This document shows positions 43,520 to 55,000 of a DNA stretch of 64,000 nucleotides, in pieces. The position numbers were made by a program, and so were the translations under genes. The stretch comes from Gautieria morchelliformis (Eukaryota > Basidiomycota > Agaricomycetes > Gomphales > Gomphaceae): NCBI GenBank assembly GCA_015179125.1, contig WHVA01000009.1, positions 434,001 to 498,000 on the forward strand. Direction: 5' to 3'. How positions within the stretch are numbered: position 1 is the stretch's first letter; each line of letters starts with the position of its first letter. The notes below the pieces were generated by a model that was not told the origin of the DNA, did no database searches, and worked only from the letters and a program-made list of their open reading frames with translations.

Positions 43520-44713
43520 TCAATGTCCTAGTAAGTCGTCACGAGGAATAGAGTATGGCACGTGATATGATGCCTTCAACTGGGCAATGATAACCCGGTT
43601 ACGTCGCATTATCATCTCGTCTGGAAAAAAATTAAATCTAATGCATTCATTAGCTACTTCTTGCATGGACAACAACAGTGAATGACCTATCCTGACGCAT
43701 GAGGCGGGTGATAGCATGGTATCCCCCAAACCAGAGATTGACTTGTTTGGCAGCTGATGAATTAAATGTCCACTGACCTGTCTTTTCATCCAGGAGCTCA
43801 GGCCACCATGCAGGGTTGCAGTATCGACCGCAGAATGCATCTGACTCCATATGCTTGCATTTGTAATGAAACACGTCCACGGGCATCACTACGTTTTCAA
43901 AGTATGTGTCGTTATCTTTGAATAGCATACCGGCCATACGACAATTATTGTCATACCACATGACCGACGGCAGGGACTGTTTGGTGGGAAATAAAGTCTT
44001 CCAGAAACCTTGGGTAATGATTAGAAGTTCCTTAATACACTAGTGAAGCTAAGACCTACACGGACACTATTTGGCCCTTCCGCCCCATAGAACGTCGCTC
44101 ATCCTAAGATCATGCCACATGAAGCTACGCAAAGCTGCTCATTGTGGGTTCGATGGCGTCCAAATCTGGCAAACACCTTCCGGAGCCCTGCATCAGGCTT
44201 GTCATCACATGGGTTGATGATCTCGCCATCCGCACCTATGAGAATTGGATCAGGTGACAATTCCCTGTCCTGCACCTGTGGCGCCGCATCGGCATCTGCT
44301 GCATGAAGGGCTTCTATACCCATGGACTTATTTGTCTTCGCCATACGTTCCTTCAGTTGAAAGATAGCCTTTCCTTGTTCAAGAAAGTGCGTTTCTGCTG
44401 CGTGATGTGTTTCAATTGAACATGTTCGAAAAGATTCCTCTGCCGGATCGCTGCATGCATCGACAGCACATTTGTTCTTATGGCTCGTGTGCAGGGAGCA
44501 ATATTGATCCTTATTACTCTCAAGTTCCTCCTTATAATAATGGATGCCACAGCAAGGGTGGCCAAGGCTGACGCCGTCGGTTACGACCGATCTCATAGCT
44601 CCGGTAATGTTTCCATCTGTGTCCTTGATGTGCTTCACACAGAGGTTACATGCATGATTCCATGCAGGCTGTCCGTTTCGTCTGCGCGATTCCCGCAAAT
44701 AATATAAGCACAC
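43520..44713 (-). mobile_element. KDZ-associated cysteine-cluster gene (truncated)
   Basis: Minus strand. Exon 1 (44713 down to about 44055) has the cluster CNLCVK, GHPCCGIHYYKEEL, CSLHTSHKNKCAVDAC typical of the CxC5/CxC6 domains found with KDZ (Kyakuja-Dileera-Zisupton) transposases. An in-frame TGA (where CGA would give Arg) lies before ATFYGAEGPNSVR, then an intron. Exon 2 carries WYDNNCRMAGMLF, VFHYKCKHMESDAFCGRYCN and WTFNSSAAKQVNLWFGGYHA, the conserved C-terminal KDZ-type block. A 49-base intron (GTCATT..TTAG) leads to FNFFPDEMIMRRNRVIIAQL and the stop at 43520. The 5' part of the protein is gone: the exon runs into the NLR-like gene, overlapping it over 44650-44713. This is a DNA transposon gene, now probably dead. 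Confidence 0.68.
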
Positions 44714-46983
44714 CCCGACTCTTTCGCACGTACACCGTGGAAAGGAATGAATCGTTCGACTGCGCTATCTGGGAGGCCGCTCGTGCTACGTCTGCTGCTC
44801 CTACTTTCTTCAAACGTATTTTTGTCGGCATACCACCTCTGGATGAAGAATTTGTCGATGCCGGTCCGGGTTGCAACAACCCTGTCAAGCAAATCCTCAG
44901 GGAGGCAGAACGCATCTTTCCGCACCAACATATTGCTTGCGTCATAAGTATTGGGACAGGTCATGTCACCACAACGGGCCTACCGGCACCCAGTCTGTTT
45001 AACAGGGTCATTCCTTTAGATGTAGCCAAGGTATTGGAGAAGATCACCACCGAGTGTCAAGCCACAGCAGAGGAAACTGAATTCCGCTTCAGATCTGTTG
45101 TGAATGGTTTCTTCCGGTTCAATGTTGAACAAGGAATGCAAAATGTGACACTAGCGCAATGGGAAAGGCTGAGAGAGGTGAAGACGCACACATTGCAGTA
45201 TTTGCAGCAGGACAAAGTAGACAAGATGCTCACAGTGGCTGTCAAAGCCCTGAGAGAGCGGTGGGAAGTGATACCTGCCACACACCTCAGTGCGTACAAC
45301 CTGCATTGCCTCACAACTGATGATATATGTTTTATGATAGACACCATTGGGGTAAGCACTATGGGTGGGGAACCTGATAGAAGAGCCCATTTTAAGACTT
45401 GCCCTCCACCAACAAGCCGGTTTACTGGAAGAGCTGATATCCTTTTGCAACTAGAGAGATACTTCTTTGCAGACTTACCATCCGATGGGGTGGAACAGCG
45501 CATCTTTGTCTTGTATGGGCTTGGTGGGGCTGGAAAAACACAGATTGCATTGAGATTCATTGAAAAGTTTTATCAATGGTGGGGTAATTTACCTGGGTCT
45601 GTTATGTTTGGACTAACTTTTGTTATGTTTAGTTTTTGGAGAGTCTATTATGTTGATGCAAGTAGTGTGACCACTATGGAGTCTGGCCTTGAAGATATTG
45701 CTCGGGAAGAGGGTATTGGTGAGACTGCCAAAGATGCTCTTCTATGGCTTTCTAGACAACACCAAGGGTGGTTGCTCTTCCTGGACAATGCTGATGACCA
45801 TGACATAAACCTTCGAAAGTACTTCCCACTGTGCAAGCATGGAAATATCATTTTGACAAGTCGCAATGTGGAGTGTCGTGTACATGCACCCGGCTCCAAC
45901 TGTCATGTGTCAAGTATGAATGCTAAGGAAGCTATTCATTTGCTCCTTGTGTTCTCTGCAGTCAAACATTCAGCAAATAATCTTAGCTTGGCATCTATGA
46001 TTGTCAAAGAGCTTGGCCATCTTCCCCTGGCCATTGTACAAGCAGGTGCCTATATCTCAAAGGGATGCAGTCTAAATGAATACCTGAAGATTTTCAAGAA
46101 GGATCGGGCTCAATTAATGAGCAAGCACTCAGTACAAATGGTGGATGATTATCCATGGGCAGTATATGCAACATGGGAAATTAGCTTTAAAAGGCTAAGT
46201 CCCATAGCAGCAACTCTGCTACATCTGTGCGCATTTCTACACTATAGAGGGATCTCCAAAAGCATCTTTCAAAAGGCTTCTCTGAGGGATCTTGGTGGAC
46301 CATTTGATGATGCAAAACGATTTTTACAGAACTTTCAAACCACAGATGGTGGCTGGAGTGACTTTCAATTTCAGGAGATCGTCAATGAGTTAGCCTCGTA
46401 CTCATTAATTAGTACCAATGAGGAAGACAGCACATTTTCCCTGCATCCACTAGTACATGCCTGGGCTCGAGATAACCTAGAGGGGGCAGAGCCGGAGAAT
46501 AAGCAAAGGTGTACAATGCAGATACTGGCACTTTCTATCCCAGATGAAGATAGTACAGAGGATTATGCTTTTAGGAGATCTCTTCTGTTTCATATCAATG
46601 AGCTTCATACAAAAGCTACAGATTCAAACATGGCTGAAAAATTTGCAAAGATATTTCATGAAGCAGGACGTTGGAAGGATGCTGAAGAGCTGGAGATTGA
46701 GGTCATGGAGACAAGGAAGAGGGACCTTGGTGAGGAGCATCCTGACACCCTGAGGGTTATGGGCAAGCTTGCCTCAACCTATCGGAATTTGGGTCAGTGG
46801 AAGGGTGCTGAAGAGCTGGAGATTAAGGTTGTAGAGACAAGGAAGAGGGTCCTTGGTGAGGAGCATCCTGATGCCCTGATGGCCATGGGCAACCTTGCCT
46901 CAACCTATCGGAATCAGGGCCAGTGGAAGGATGCTGAAGAGCTGGAGGTTCAAGTCATGGAGGCAAGGAACAGGTTCTGGTAA
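44650..46983 (+). CDS. NLR-like protein: partial patatin, NB-ARC, TPR
   Basis: 777 codons. Residues 1-130 are the C-terminal half of a patatin-like phospholipase domain (CAIPANNISTPRLFRTY; catalytic-dyad aspartate in FVDAGPGCNNPV, about residue 70). The N-terminal GGGxRG and GxSxG serine motifs are absent, so lipase activity is not expected. NB-ARC follows: P-loop GLGGAGKT (290-297), Walker B WLLFLDNADD (about 374), NIILTSRN, GHLPLAIVQAG and the MHD-like HPLVHAWARD (about 599). About 2.5 TPR units of 42 residues (RKRDLGEEHPDTLRVMGKLA) end abruptly at 46983. An in-frame insert near residues 312-331 (QWWGNLPGSVMFGLTF) may be a retained intron of about 60 bases. Such STAND proteins act in fungal non-self recognition and cell death. 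The 5' truncation coincides with the KDZ-associated gene, and the 3' end stops inside a TPR unit, so this is probably a pseudogene or a remodelled gene. Confidence 0.78.
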   Translation: MHDSMQAVRFVCAIPANNISTPRLFRTYTVERNESFDCAIWEAARATSAAPTFFKRIFVGIPPLDEEFVDAGPGCNNPVKQILREAERIFPHQHIACVISIGTGHVTTTGLPAPSLFNRVIPLDVAKVLEKITTECQATAEETEFRFRSVVNGFFRFNVEQGMQNVTLAQWERLREVKTHTLQYLQQDKVDKMLTVAVKALRERWEVIPATHLSAYNLHCLTTDDICFMIDTIGVSTMGGEPDRRAHFKTCPPPTSRFTGRADILLQLERYFFADLPSDGVEQRIFVLYGLGGAGKTQIALRFIEKFYQWWGNLPGSVMFGLTFVMFSFWRVYYVDASSVTTMESGLEDIAREEGIGETAKDALLWLSRQHQGWLLFLDNADDHDINLRKYFPLCKHGNIILTSRNVECRVHAPGSNCHVSSMNAKEAIHLLLVFSAVKHSANNLSLASMIVKELGHLPLAIVQAGAYISKGCSLNEYLKIFKKDRAQLMSKHSVQMVDDYPWAVYATWEISFKRLSPIAATLLHLCAFLHYRGISKSIFQKASLRDLGGPFDDAKRFLQNFQTTDGGWSDFQFQEIVNELASYSLISTNEEDSTFSLHPLVHAWARDNLEGAEPENKQRCTMQILALSIPDEDSTEDYAFRRSLLFHINELHTKATDSNMAEKFAKIFHEAGRWKDAEELEIEVMETRKRDLGEEHPDTLRVMGKLASTYRNLGQWKGAEELEIKVVETRKRVLGEEHPDALMAMGNLASTYRNQGQWKDAEELEVQVMEARNRFW

Positions 46984-47776
46984 GCACATCCCAGAACACT
47001 GAGTTAGCTATTTGTAATTTGTAATTATATACAGACCTAGTTTCAGTACCTGTCTGCTGATGTATTGTTCCATATTGTGGAACCTGGTGTCATTATTATA
47101 GCATTTTACCCATTTTTACCATTACCCCAGATCTGTTTCTCTGCCTTTCCTGGCCTTTGTACCTGCTTACTGATAGGGTTGTCCAATTAAGATTATATAT
47201 GATAATTGGGGTGGTTATGGCTGCCCTGATCTCATAATTTAATCATAACCGTAATTTAATATAATCATCACCACTCATAACCTTAATATAATCCTATTAT
47301 AATTTTATTTGAGCATGAAGCAGAGATTCTATTCAGAGGGAGAGATTTATGATAGTATGTTAATGTTTTCTAGGTAGTCTACTCCCAACCCCAAGCCCTT
47401 TCACTACTGCTGCAATAATGCTCATTAATACAACTAATATATTGCTGTTTTCAAGTCATTTTTATTGATAATTAACAGGTAAATACATAACTAACTAAAG
47501 GGGATGACTCCTGCAAGGACAGGTGTTGCTGCTGGAGCAAGTAAACAGTGTGGCATTAGATTTTTTTTTTTTTGTTATCCAATTTATTGTCTTTTGGGGC
47601 AATGCCCTATGTAAGACAAAGCATACAAAATGCTGGTTGCGACCTAGTTCTATCCACCCTTTGCTTATCGGTCTCTACTTGTGCTCTTGGGGGAAGCCGG
47701 AGCATGTCCGTGCCTGTGTGGGCGGGCGGGTGCTGCCACTCCTCGTTTGTTCTACCCTCTCAATTGCTACCATTGG
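46984..47776. other. AT-rich intergenic sequence
   Basis: Decayed tail of the TPR gene, then AT-rich sequence with a T-run at 47563-47574. I see no exon. The ORF at 47523-47786 is low complexity and unsupported. Confidence 0.4.
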
Positions 47777-48158
47777 AGGCATATAAAAAATTTCTTGTCT
47801 GAAAAACTGTTCAAAAAACTGTAAAGATATTCCAATTTTTTTAGTGTTTTTAATGTAAAAAAAAATTTGTGTTTTTGTTAGAATTTGTTGAGCAAGAAAA
47901 CTGTAAAAAAGTTTAAAGTTTTTTGCAGGGTTTTATGTCTTTTTATAAGTTTCTTTGTGACAACACAAAGACATCCATAAAAAACCCTGAAAAAAAACTT
48001 TGAATTTTTTTACAATTTTCTTGCTCAACAAATTCTAATAAAAACACAAAATTTTGTTATAGTTTTTTTTACATGAAAAACACTAAAAATATTTGGAATA
48101 TCTTTACAGTTTTTTGAACAGTTTTTCAGACAAGAAAACCTTTATATTTTATATGCCT
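47777..48158. mobile_element. Foldback (long inverted-repeat) element
   Basis: Two arms of about 185 bases, starting AGGCATATAAAA on the left and ending TTTTATATGCCT on the right, are near-perfect inverted copies (shared core GACAAGAAA.., AACTGTTCAAAAAACTGTAA, GAATTTGTTGAGCAAGAAAA). The centre is near 47955 (CTTTGTG ACAA CACAAAG). It is very AT-rich and has no coding capacity. It is most likely a foldback/MITE-type DNA transposon. If transcribed it would form a long hairpin RNA. Confidence 0.85.
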
Positions 48159-48169
48159 GCAGTGTGCCC

Positions 48170-48600
48170 TGGTCTGCCTCCCCCGGTAGGGTCAGGTCAC
48201 CGTAAACTTTCTCGAATCTCCCCGTACCCTGGATATATCTGAAAAGCGGCTTCATTTTAAATAACCTATGTATCATACATGTATACTAGTTATTACCTAA
48301 TCCCAGTGGGCCCCTTAGGGACCCACTGTATAGTTTATGAGTGGGAACCGGCCAGCGGTCCCCATTGCATCTTACCTTTACCTGTCACTACATAGCATCC
48401 AGAATACCACTCATTGGTCAAGTTCTGTCTGCCCATGTGATACACAGGGTTTAAGATTGTCATCTTTACACCTTTTTGAACTATCCTGCGGTTGATCACC
48501 ACGCAACCAACCAATTGTGGATTTGAAGCAATCTTGAAAAAGATTGCTGCATCGATGATTAAACATCATTGATACCCTCCAGTAGCCCCTCTACTGTCGG
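48170..48600. other. Unassigned sequence upstream of element I gag
   Basis: This could be the leader or LTR of element I, because gag starts right after it, but no second LTR is present for comparison. It contains a short perfect palindrome GTGGGCCCCTTAGGGACCCAC (about 48307-48327). Confidence 0.3.
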
Positions 48601-48610
48601 CTGCGAGCGT

Positions 48611-49940
48611 GATGATTCCACGCAGTCGAAGACAGACACGAGCATTGAGCTCGCGGCCCATGCCACAGGCGCAGCCCAGTGACATGACAGCTGATGCTAC
48701 GCTGGACCAAGAATCCAGGACGCCAGAAGATGGGGAGATCGTAGATCTCACCACCCTCATCCCCCCAATGGAGGACAAGGAAAACCCTGACCATGTCTCA
48801 CCAAGCGTGGTCGAGGATGAGACGTCACCGGGAGACAAACTGGCACTGCACCCCCAATCCCCTCTGCCCAGAGACAAGGGAAAAGGCAGAGAAGGCTCGC
48901 TGTTGTCAGGCAGCAGAGCATCAATATCGAGATGGACACAAAGCCACGACTCGAACCGCCGCCCATGAAGTAGAGCGATGATGATCGTCCCTGAAGGAGC
49001 ACGAAAGCAAAACGATGAGCCTCAGATGACGGTCAGGGCTCGGAATACTCAAGCTCAAGTCACGAGAGCTCGAGGACTCACGCCATCGACAGCGAGACGG
49101 CGGAGGCGATGAACAAGCAGGTGCAGGATGCCTTGCACTGGAGCGCCCTCACGGGCCACAAGCATGATCAATTGGCATCGCAGCTTGACAACATTGCCGC
49201 TGCCATCATGCAGAGTGGCAAGGAACTCCACCAAGCCGAGGAGATCAGGCTGCGAGATGCGGCCGCGCTGGGGGACATCCAGATGGCCCTCCGCTCATGC
49301 GGAGAATGTGAGGCGCCATGTCAAAGCTCACAACAGTCCGCAGCTAGTGAACGCGGCCACTACACGGAAGACCCACGACGAAAGGAACTGGACAGGCAGT
49401 GAATGCCGCCGCCATCCGACCCGGTCGAACAGGATGTGCGGCTCAGAAATGAACCCCAACAGACACCGGCTGCCCCAACGGACAGCTGCAAGATGATCCA
49501 GCAGATCGTCAGAGAGTAAGTTGTCTCAGAGCCTGACTCTGAGACCACGACCGAGAGCCTAGAGCTTGAAGTCGTGCACTGGCAGTGGAAAGAGGCTGCA
49601 GCCACACGCTGCCATATGTGGGCCCTTGAGCTGCTGGCAAAGAACACTGAGGAAGCAGTGGCCCAAAGCCACATCGCTCAGCAGCCCAACGAACAGCTCA
49701 CGCGAGCCATGCAGGATGCACAACAAACACGTGCAGCCTACAACAGCAGGCTGCGAATCCGCAACGCAGGGCTGACTGGGGACACCAGGCACAAAATGCC
49801 CCCAGATCCGAGAGCACCAAATGCTCCCGATCCTGAGCCCGACCTGGGCCTGGGGCCCATCAGGGCATACAACAGCCTGCCCCGCATGGCATCACAGCTG
49901 CACGAATGATCCATGGCCCCAACAGAGAGCCAGGGCATAC
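48611..49940 (+). mobile_element. Gypsy element I gag fragment, second copy
   Basis: Plus strand. The Gag N-terminus (about 48611-48970, acidic with TPEDGEIVDLTTLIPPM) is followed by the coiled region ALGDIQMALRSCGECEAPC, matching LEDVQMALCSCGERGTPC of the copy at 31574, and by NAPDPEPDLGLGPIRAYNS. It ends near 49940, before the Gag core. Broken, several breaks, no pol. Confidence 0.68.
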
Positions 49941-50546
49941 ATGTCTGCTTGACAGCTTCGCTTGACTTTTCCTGGACGCACTCTTGTTGTCACTCCATTT
50001 CACATGTCTGTGCGCGCACTCACACCTGGTGAAAAGCGGTTGTGCTGGCATCTGTCAGGATCAGGAAAAATCTGCTCCCTCAAAAAAGTCCAGCCAGAGC
50101 AGATAAGTGAGACAATAGCAGCTGAGAGCAGAGTGCGAGCGCTGGGAACATACCACTTCGAGGAGCTCAATCTGCCGTAGTCTGCATAAATCAGTTAGAA
50201 TAGGCTTTTGAAAAAAGCAGACCAGAGCATATTTAGAAATTTTACTGAAAGCAGATTAGAGCACATTAGAAAATATATCTATTACTAGCAACTGGCTACA
50301 AAACAGATTCTAGCAGTGTCTGTCCGCAGCTCGTCATCGAATACGACAAACAGCCGTAATCACCGAAAAACGTGCAGTCTATGCAAGGGCTGTTAACGGT
50401 ACACGCCTCTGATTAAGGCTGACCACTCACCATAGCCAGACAGAACACAGCTGCGATACGGCACAGAGCTGTTACCTGAATGGTCACACCTTTGATCCTT
50501 CTGCACAAGCTGAACCATAGCGTTAACTACGATATGGTCAAGCTAA
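49941..50546. other. No recognisable gene
   Basis: A 72-codon open frame (49962-50180) has no match I know. Repeated GCAGA(C/T)(C/T)AGAGCA-like phrases near 50220-50265. Nothing further seen. Confidence 0.3.
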
Positions 50547-51296
50547 TTATGTCGAGGAAAAATGCTCACCCCTCGACGTTCGCCGATGCTTGACTTTGTC
50601 CCCACGGTATGTCTGGGGAGTCACCATCAGTGGTGTGGTATCAGTGGGCTGTATGCGTATGGGAAGTGTCCGATCACCCTGCGGCCCCAGACGTGTGTCC
50701 ATATCCAAACCTGACCTGTGCGGGTGCGGGTGCAGGCGGGCACACATTGGGATATCGGGACTCCAACTCAAAAACTTCTTTAACATCTTCCATTTAACAG
50801 TGGAAGATGTTAAAGAAGTTTTTGAGTTGGCTGAGTCAGCCTGGCAAGCGAAGAAACAAGGCCACTGTCGGGAAGATCGCACGGCGCAGCGGGCGCGATG
50901 GGCGGGCTGCACCCTCGGCTGCAGCTGTGCAGGTGCGCTGCTGGGTGATGGTGCACGGAGGGAGGACGTCGATGTCAATGTGAACGTGTGGGGAGCGCTG
51001 GACCGGGCTCTCAGCTGGATGGATATCTTGTAGGCAGCTCTAATGGGGGGATACGGAGGAGGGTGGTGGGCAAGACCATGGTTGAACGTTGATGGGGGGA
51101 TGGAAGAAGCGGGGGATGTGGCGAGAGGAGAGAAAGAAAGAGCCCTTGCATTGCATATATGTGATTTCCCTTCTGTTGGGGTACCAGTACTTGTCGTGAT
51201 CAATTGCTTGGGGTTTTTCCGGCGCTGAACATTTTTTTCGTTGATATTTATAGTTGCTGTGCGGACTACAAGCTGAGTAAAGTCCGGGCACAGCAA
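50547..51296 (-). CDS. Doubtful 249-codon ORF
   Basis: An open frame on the minus strand, rich in P/S/H/R with no domain I recognise. It is overlapped by equally long plus-strand frames and contains the perfect 30-bp hairpin at 50763-50830, which would encode mirror-image peptides on either strand. I list it only because it is the longest frame in a 1.9-kb gap; it is more likely non-coding. Confidence 0.15.
   Translation of the reverse strand: MLCPDFTQLVVRTATININEKNVQRRKNPKQLITTSTGTPTEGKSHICNARALSFSPLATSPASSIPPSTFNHGLAHHPPPYPPIRAAYKISIQLRARSSAPHTFTLTSTSSLRAPSPSSAPAQLQPRVQPAHRARCAVRSSRQWPCFFACQADSANSKTSLTSSTVKWKMLKKFLSWSPDIPMCARLHPHPHRSGLDMDTRLGPQGDRTLPIRIQPTDTTPLMVTPQTYRGDKVKHRRTSRGEHFSST
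50763..50830. repeat. Perfect 30-bp inverted repeat (hairpin)
   Basis: Left arm 50763-50792 (CCAACTCAAAAACTTC..) and right arm 50801-50830 (..GAAGTTTTTGAGTTGG) are exact reverse complements with an 8-base loop TTTAACAG. No mismatches. Confidence 0.95.
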
Positions 51297-51299
51297 AAG

Positions 51300-51862
51300 C
51301 TAGCAAAAGCAAAGTAGATTTTACGAAATGTTACAAATGTTAGTCCCCAAGTCACAGTCCCAGTCATTTCAAGTAGCCGGATTTCAGTTTTTCGAGTGGG
51401 TTTACCAAATACGCAGATTTGAGAGCAGATACTGCCCGATTAGCGCAGTTTGCAGATTTTGCGTCCGACAGCGTCCGACCCTAGCACAACCTCTTTTCAC
51501 CGGGACTCGCATCTGCATTCTGCCATTGTCACCTGAGTTCCCATTTCTGCGAGTGCACTGGTATCTGCGCAGTCAATGCTCGATTTCCGTTTCCGCGATT
51601 TTCTACGACTTTTCTGCATACGGTGCGAGTCTCTCGTTTCTACGGACGCAGTCATAACCTGAGGCCGATATTTGATTCTTCTACGCACAGACACGCGATG
51701 TGTGGCCAGCCCTCGTTTTTCTGGCAAAATTACGGTCTTGGATACGTTGCGGAGTGGACCATTAGCTGGTATGTCTCTATGTGTTATACTCTCACACATG
51801 ATTTGGGTAGACGACCGAACCTGATCAGGGTTCCCTTCTACCACGTGTTCAAAACTGGCCCT
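51300..51862. other. No recognisable gene upstream of Copia
   Basis: Several short open frames; none convincing. Before the Copia insertion this sequence ran directly into the proline-rich hypothetical gene that now lies at 56360, so it may contain its promoter or 5' exons. Confidence 0.3.
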
Positions 51863-52083
51863 TGTGGGACGAAGGAGATATAATAATCTGATATTCTATG
51901 ATCTGTACAAGATCATCTGTCCTTATATACTAATTATGATGTTCCTATATTACCAATCTCTTCGAGCTGCTGTGCCGATGCGATGCCGGTGCACCAGCAA
52001 CCCGGGGTCGAGAGCGATCTCGAACCTCCGGCTAAATGCGTGCCGGCTCTGCCTCGGCGGTGTCATCGTCCCGATTACTAACA
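51863..52083 (-). repeat. Copia 3' LTR
   Basis: 221 bp, TGTGGGACGAAGG to GATTACTAACA on the plus strand, identical by eye to the partner LTR. The minus-strand TATA box TATATAAGG marks the orientation. Confidence 0.95.
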
Positions 52084-55000
52084 CTCCCCCTCAGCGAGAA
52101 GTCCCTTCGGTAAAATCCTAATTTCCCTAATAGATACCTATGTTGGTGCATGTCTAATCCCTTTGTAAATATGTCCGCTACGTTCTCCTTCGCCGGTACG
52201 TATGTAAGTGATGCCTCGTGAGAGACCACTTTCTCACGGATGAAATGATATGCGACATTGATGTGTTTGGTACGCGCATGATACGTTGTGTCATGCGATA
52301 GTGTAATGGCGCCTAGATTGTCTGATCGAAGTGACGTGGGCTGGGTTTGATCGATTCCAAGTTCCTCGATAAAACGCCTCAGCCAGATTAATTGCTTGGC
52401 GCCCTCGGTAAGTGCCATGTATTCGGCCTCCGTGGTAGATAGCGCGATCGTTCGCTTCTTTTTCGAGCTCCATGCGATAGCTCCCCCTCATAGTATAGCT
52501 ACATAGCCACTAATAGATAGTGCGTCGTTTCTATTAGCATAATCCGAGTCGACAAATATTTCGAGGTCGAGACCAGCGTCTCGTCGGAAGATTATGCCGT
52601 CGTCACGTGACCCCTTGAGGTACCTGAGCGCGTGTTTGATCGCCGTCCAGTGCTCGGTTCCGTAAGTAGTAGTGAATTGGCTCAGATGTTGTACGGTAAA
52701 AGCCAAATCAGGTCACATGCTGAGTGCTGCATACATGAGTGATCCGATCGCCTTAGCATAGGGTACTTCGGCAGTTGGACCTGTCGAGTCCATGGGTGTC
52801 GTGAGTTTGATCATTTTATGCAGAGGTGTAGATACGGAATGTGCTGTTGTCATGTTGAATTGATCGAGTATGATGTCGATGTAATGCCCTTGTGACATGA
52901 TCAGTGTTCCCTCATCCCTATTCCTCTCAACTCTAATTCCCAATATTTTCTTCATTTCTCCTAAATCTGTTAAAGGGAATTTTCCATGAAGCTCCCCCTT
53001 GAGCTTAATCATCCCTCCTTTGGAGTCAGCAAATAGTCCAAAGTCGTCCACATATACTGATATGACTTCGATTGAGTCCTTATCTTGTCTGATGTAGACG
53101 CATTCATCGGCTGTACTTTGATGAAAGCCGAGATCGAGTAATAATTTGCGTAAGCGCTGATGCCAAGCTCGCCCCGATTGTTTGAGTCCGTAGAGCGCTC
53201 TGTATATTCTTAGAACGCGTCCAGATCCATCATCAAAACCGTCGGGCTGGCGCATGTAGATCTCCTCATCTATAGTTGAATTGAGGTAGGCGCCTTTGAC
53301 ATCCATCATTTCGATTTCCCAATCGAGTGTGTTTGCGATCGCTAATAGAACACGTAGTGAATCGAATTTGACCACGGGTGAGGTTATCTCGTAGTAATCC
53401 ATCCCTGGCCTCTGTGTGAATCCTTGAGCCACAATCCTTGCTTTAGCCTTATCGAATTGTCCGTCCGGTTGTGTTTTGACAGTGTATACCCATCGGCAAC
53501 CGATAGCTACTCGTCCGGGTGGTAGTTCTGTTAGCTCCCATGTTCCTAACGTCTTGTGTTGGTCCATTTCAATTTCCATCGCTTTCTCCCAGATCGGCGC
53601 ATCATCACGTGATACCGCCGCTCTGTAATTCTCAGGTTCAGTGACGATTTCTCTCATTATGTAAACCTGCTCGGTGCGTCCTGAATTATTCAGCTTCCGA
53701 TAATCCGGTCTTTGAGTGATACGCGCGCTCCGTCGAATCTGTGGAGCTGGCGCTTGTTCAGGTGGATCAGGAACGGGTGTTGTCTGGGGTGATGACGTCT
53801 GTGGGGTAGATGTGATCGGGTCCGGCACATGCTCGCGTGGTGAGTGCTCCCCCTCGAGCGGTGCCGTGTCGTCATCGTCGTTATCTGGGATAGGGTAGAG
53901 TTTGTTGTCGTTTTCGTCGAATGTAATATTTCTTGAAATTTGAACATGTTTTGAGGCTTTATTGTAATACCTCCAGGCTTTTGCATGTTCTGCTACTCCG
54001 ACGAATATATGTTCTTCTGCCTTTGGATCAAGTTTGGCTCGACGTTGATCCGGCACCATAACCCAACAATTTGTTCCGAATTCCTCTAGACGTGCTATGT
54101 TCGGCTTCTTGCCGAATAGTGCTTGGAACGGCGTTGCGTCATCTCCAAGCGCTCGCGTGGGTGATCGATTTTTGATATAACACGCGTAAGCCACGGCCTC
54201 GGGCCAGAGTATTTTTGGCAGGTTCTTGGCAAATATCATTGCCCGTGCGTGCTCGAGTAAGGTCCGGTTGAGTCGTTCGGCAATTCCATTCTGGGATGGG
54301 GAGTATGGAGCTGTGGTCTCCATGATAATGCCATATTTTGCACAAAATTCCTTGAAATTTTTATTGACATATTCCCCTCCATTATCCGAGCGAAACCTCT
54401 TCAGTTTCTGACCTGTTTGGGTCTCGAGGAATGCCTTGTACGTCTCGAAGTGTTTGAGCGCTTCATCTTTGGTGCTCCCAAAATAGATTACGGTGTACCT
54501 CGATTTGATGTCCATGAAAGAATAAAAGTATTTCTCACACGATGGTCCCTCGGTCTGGGCAGGTCCCCATACATCGGATACTGTCAGGTCACTGACCTGT
54601 TCTACAGTGTCCTCGGCTCTTTTGGGGAACGGCTCCACATGCCGCTTGCCTTGTATGCATGCTTTGCACTGGCTCGGCTCGTTTGACTCGTCGATCTCAA
54701 GTCCGGTGACTAGATCGTTAGATTTCAACATTTTAATTGAATTTATGTTGACGTGTCCAAGTATCCTGTGCCATTTGTCCCATGACCGTCCTTTTGCCGC
54801 TGCGGCAAAGTCCTGTGCCTCGACTGATCGAGTGACCCGTGCCTTCATACAGAATAGCCGCCCACGCTTCTGTCCCTGTGCGAAGGTAATTCCGGCGCGT
54901 GATTTGAATTCGACGCCGGTGCCTGAAAATGTGGCCGTGTTGCCCTTATCAGTTAAACGCCCTACGCTGATAAGGTTGTTCGGCGCATCTGGTGCGTGTT

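Noticed and set aside
47523-47786. Short plus-strand ORF with poly-F start
   Set aside because: It arises from a T-run; composition is not protein-like.
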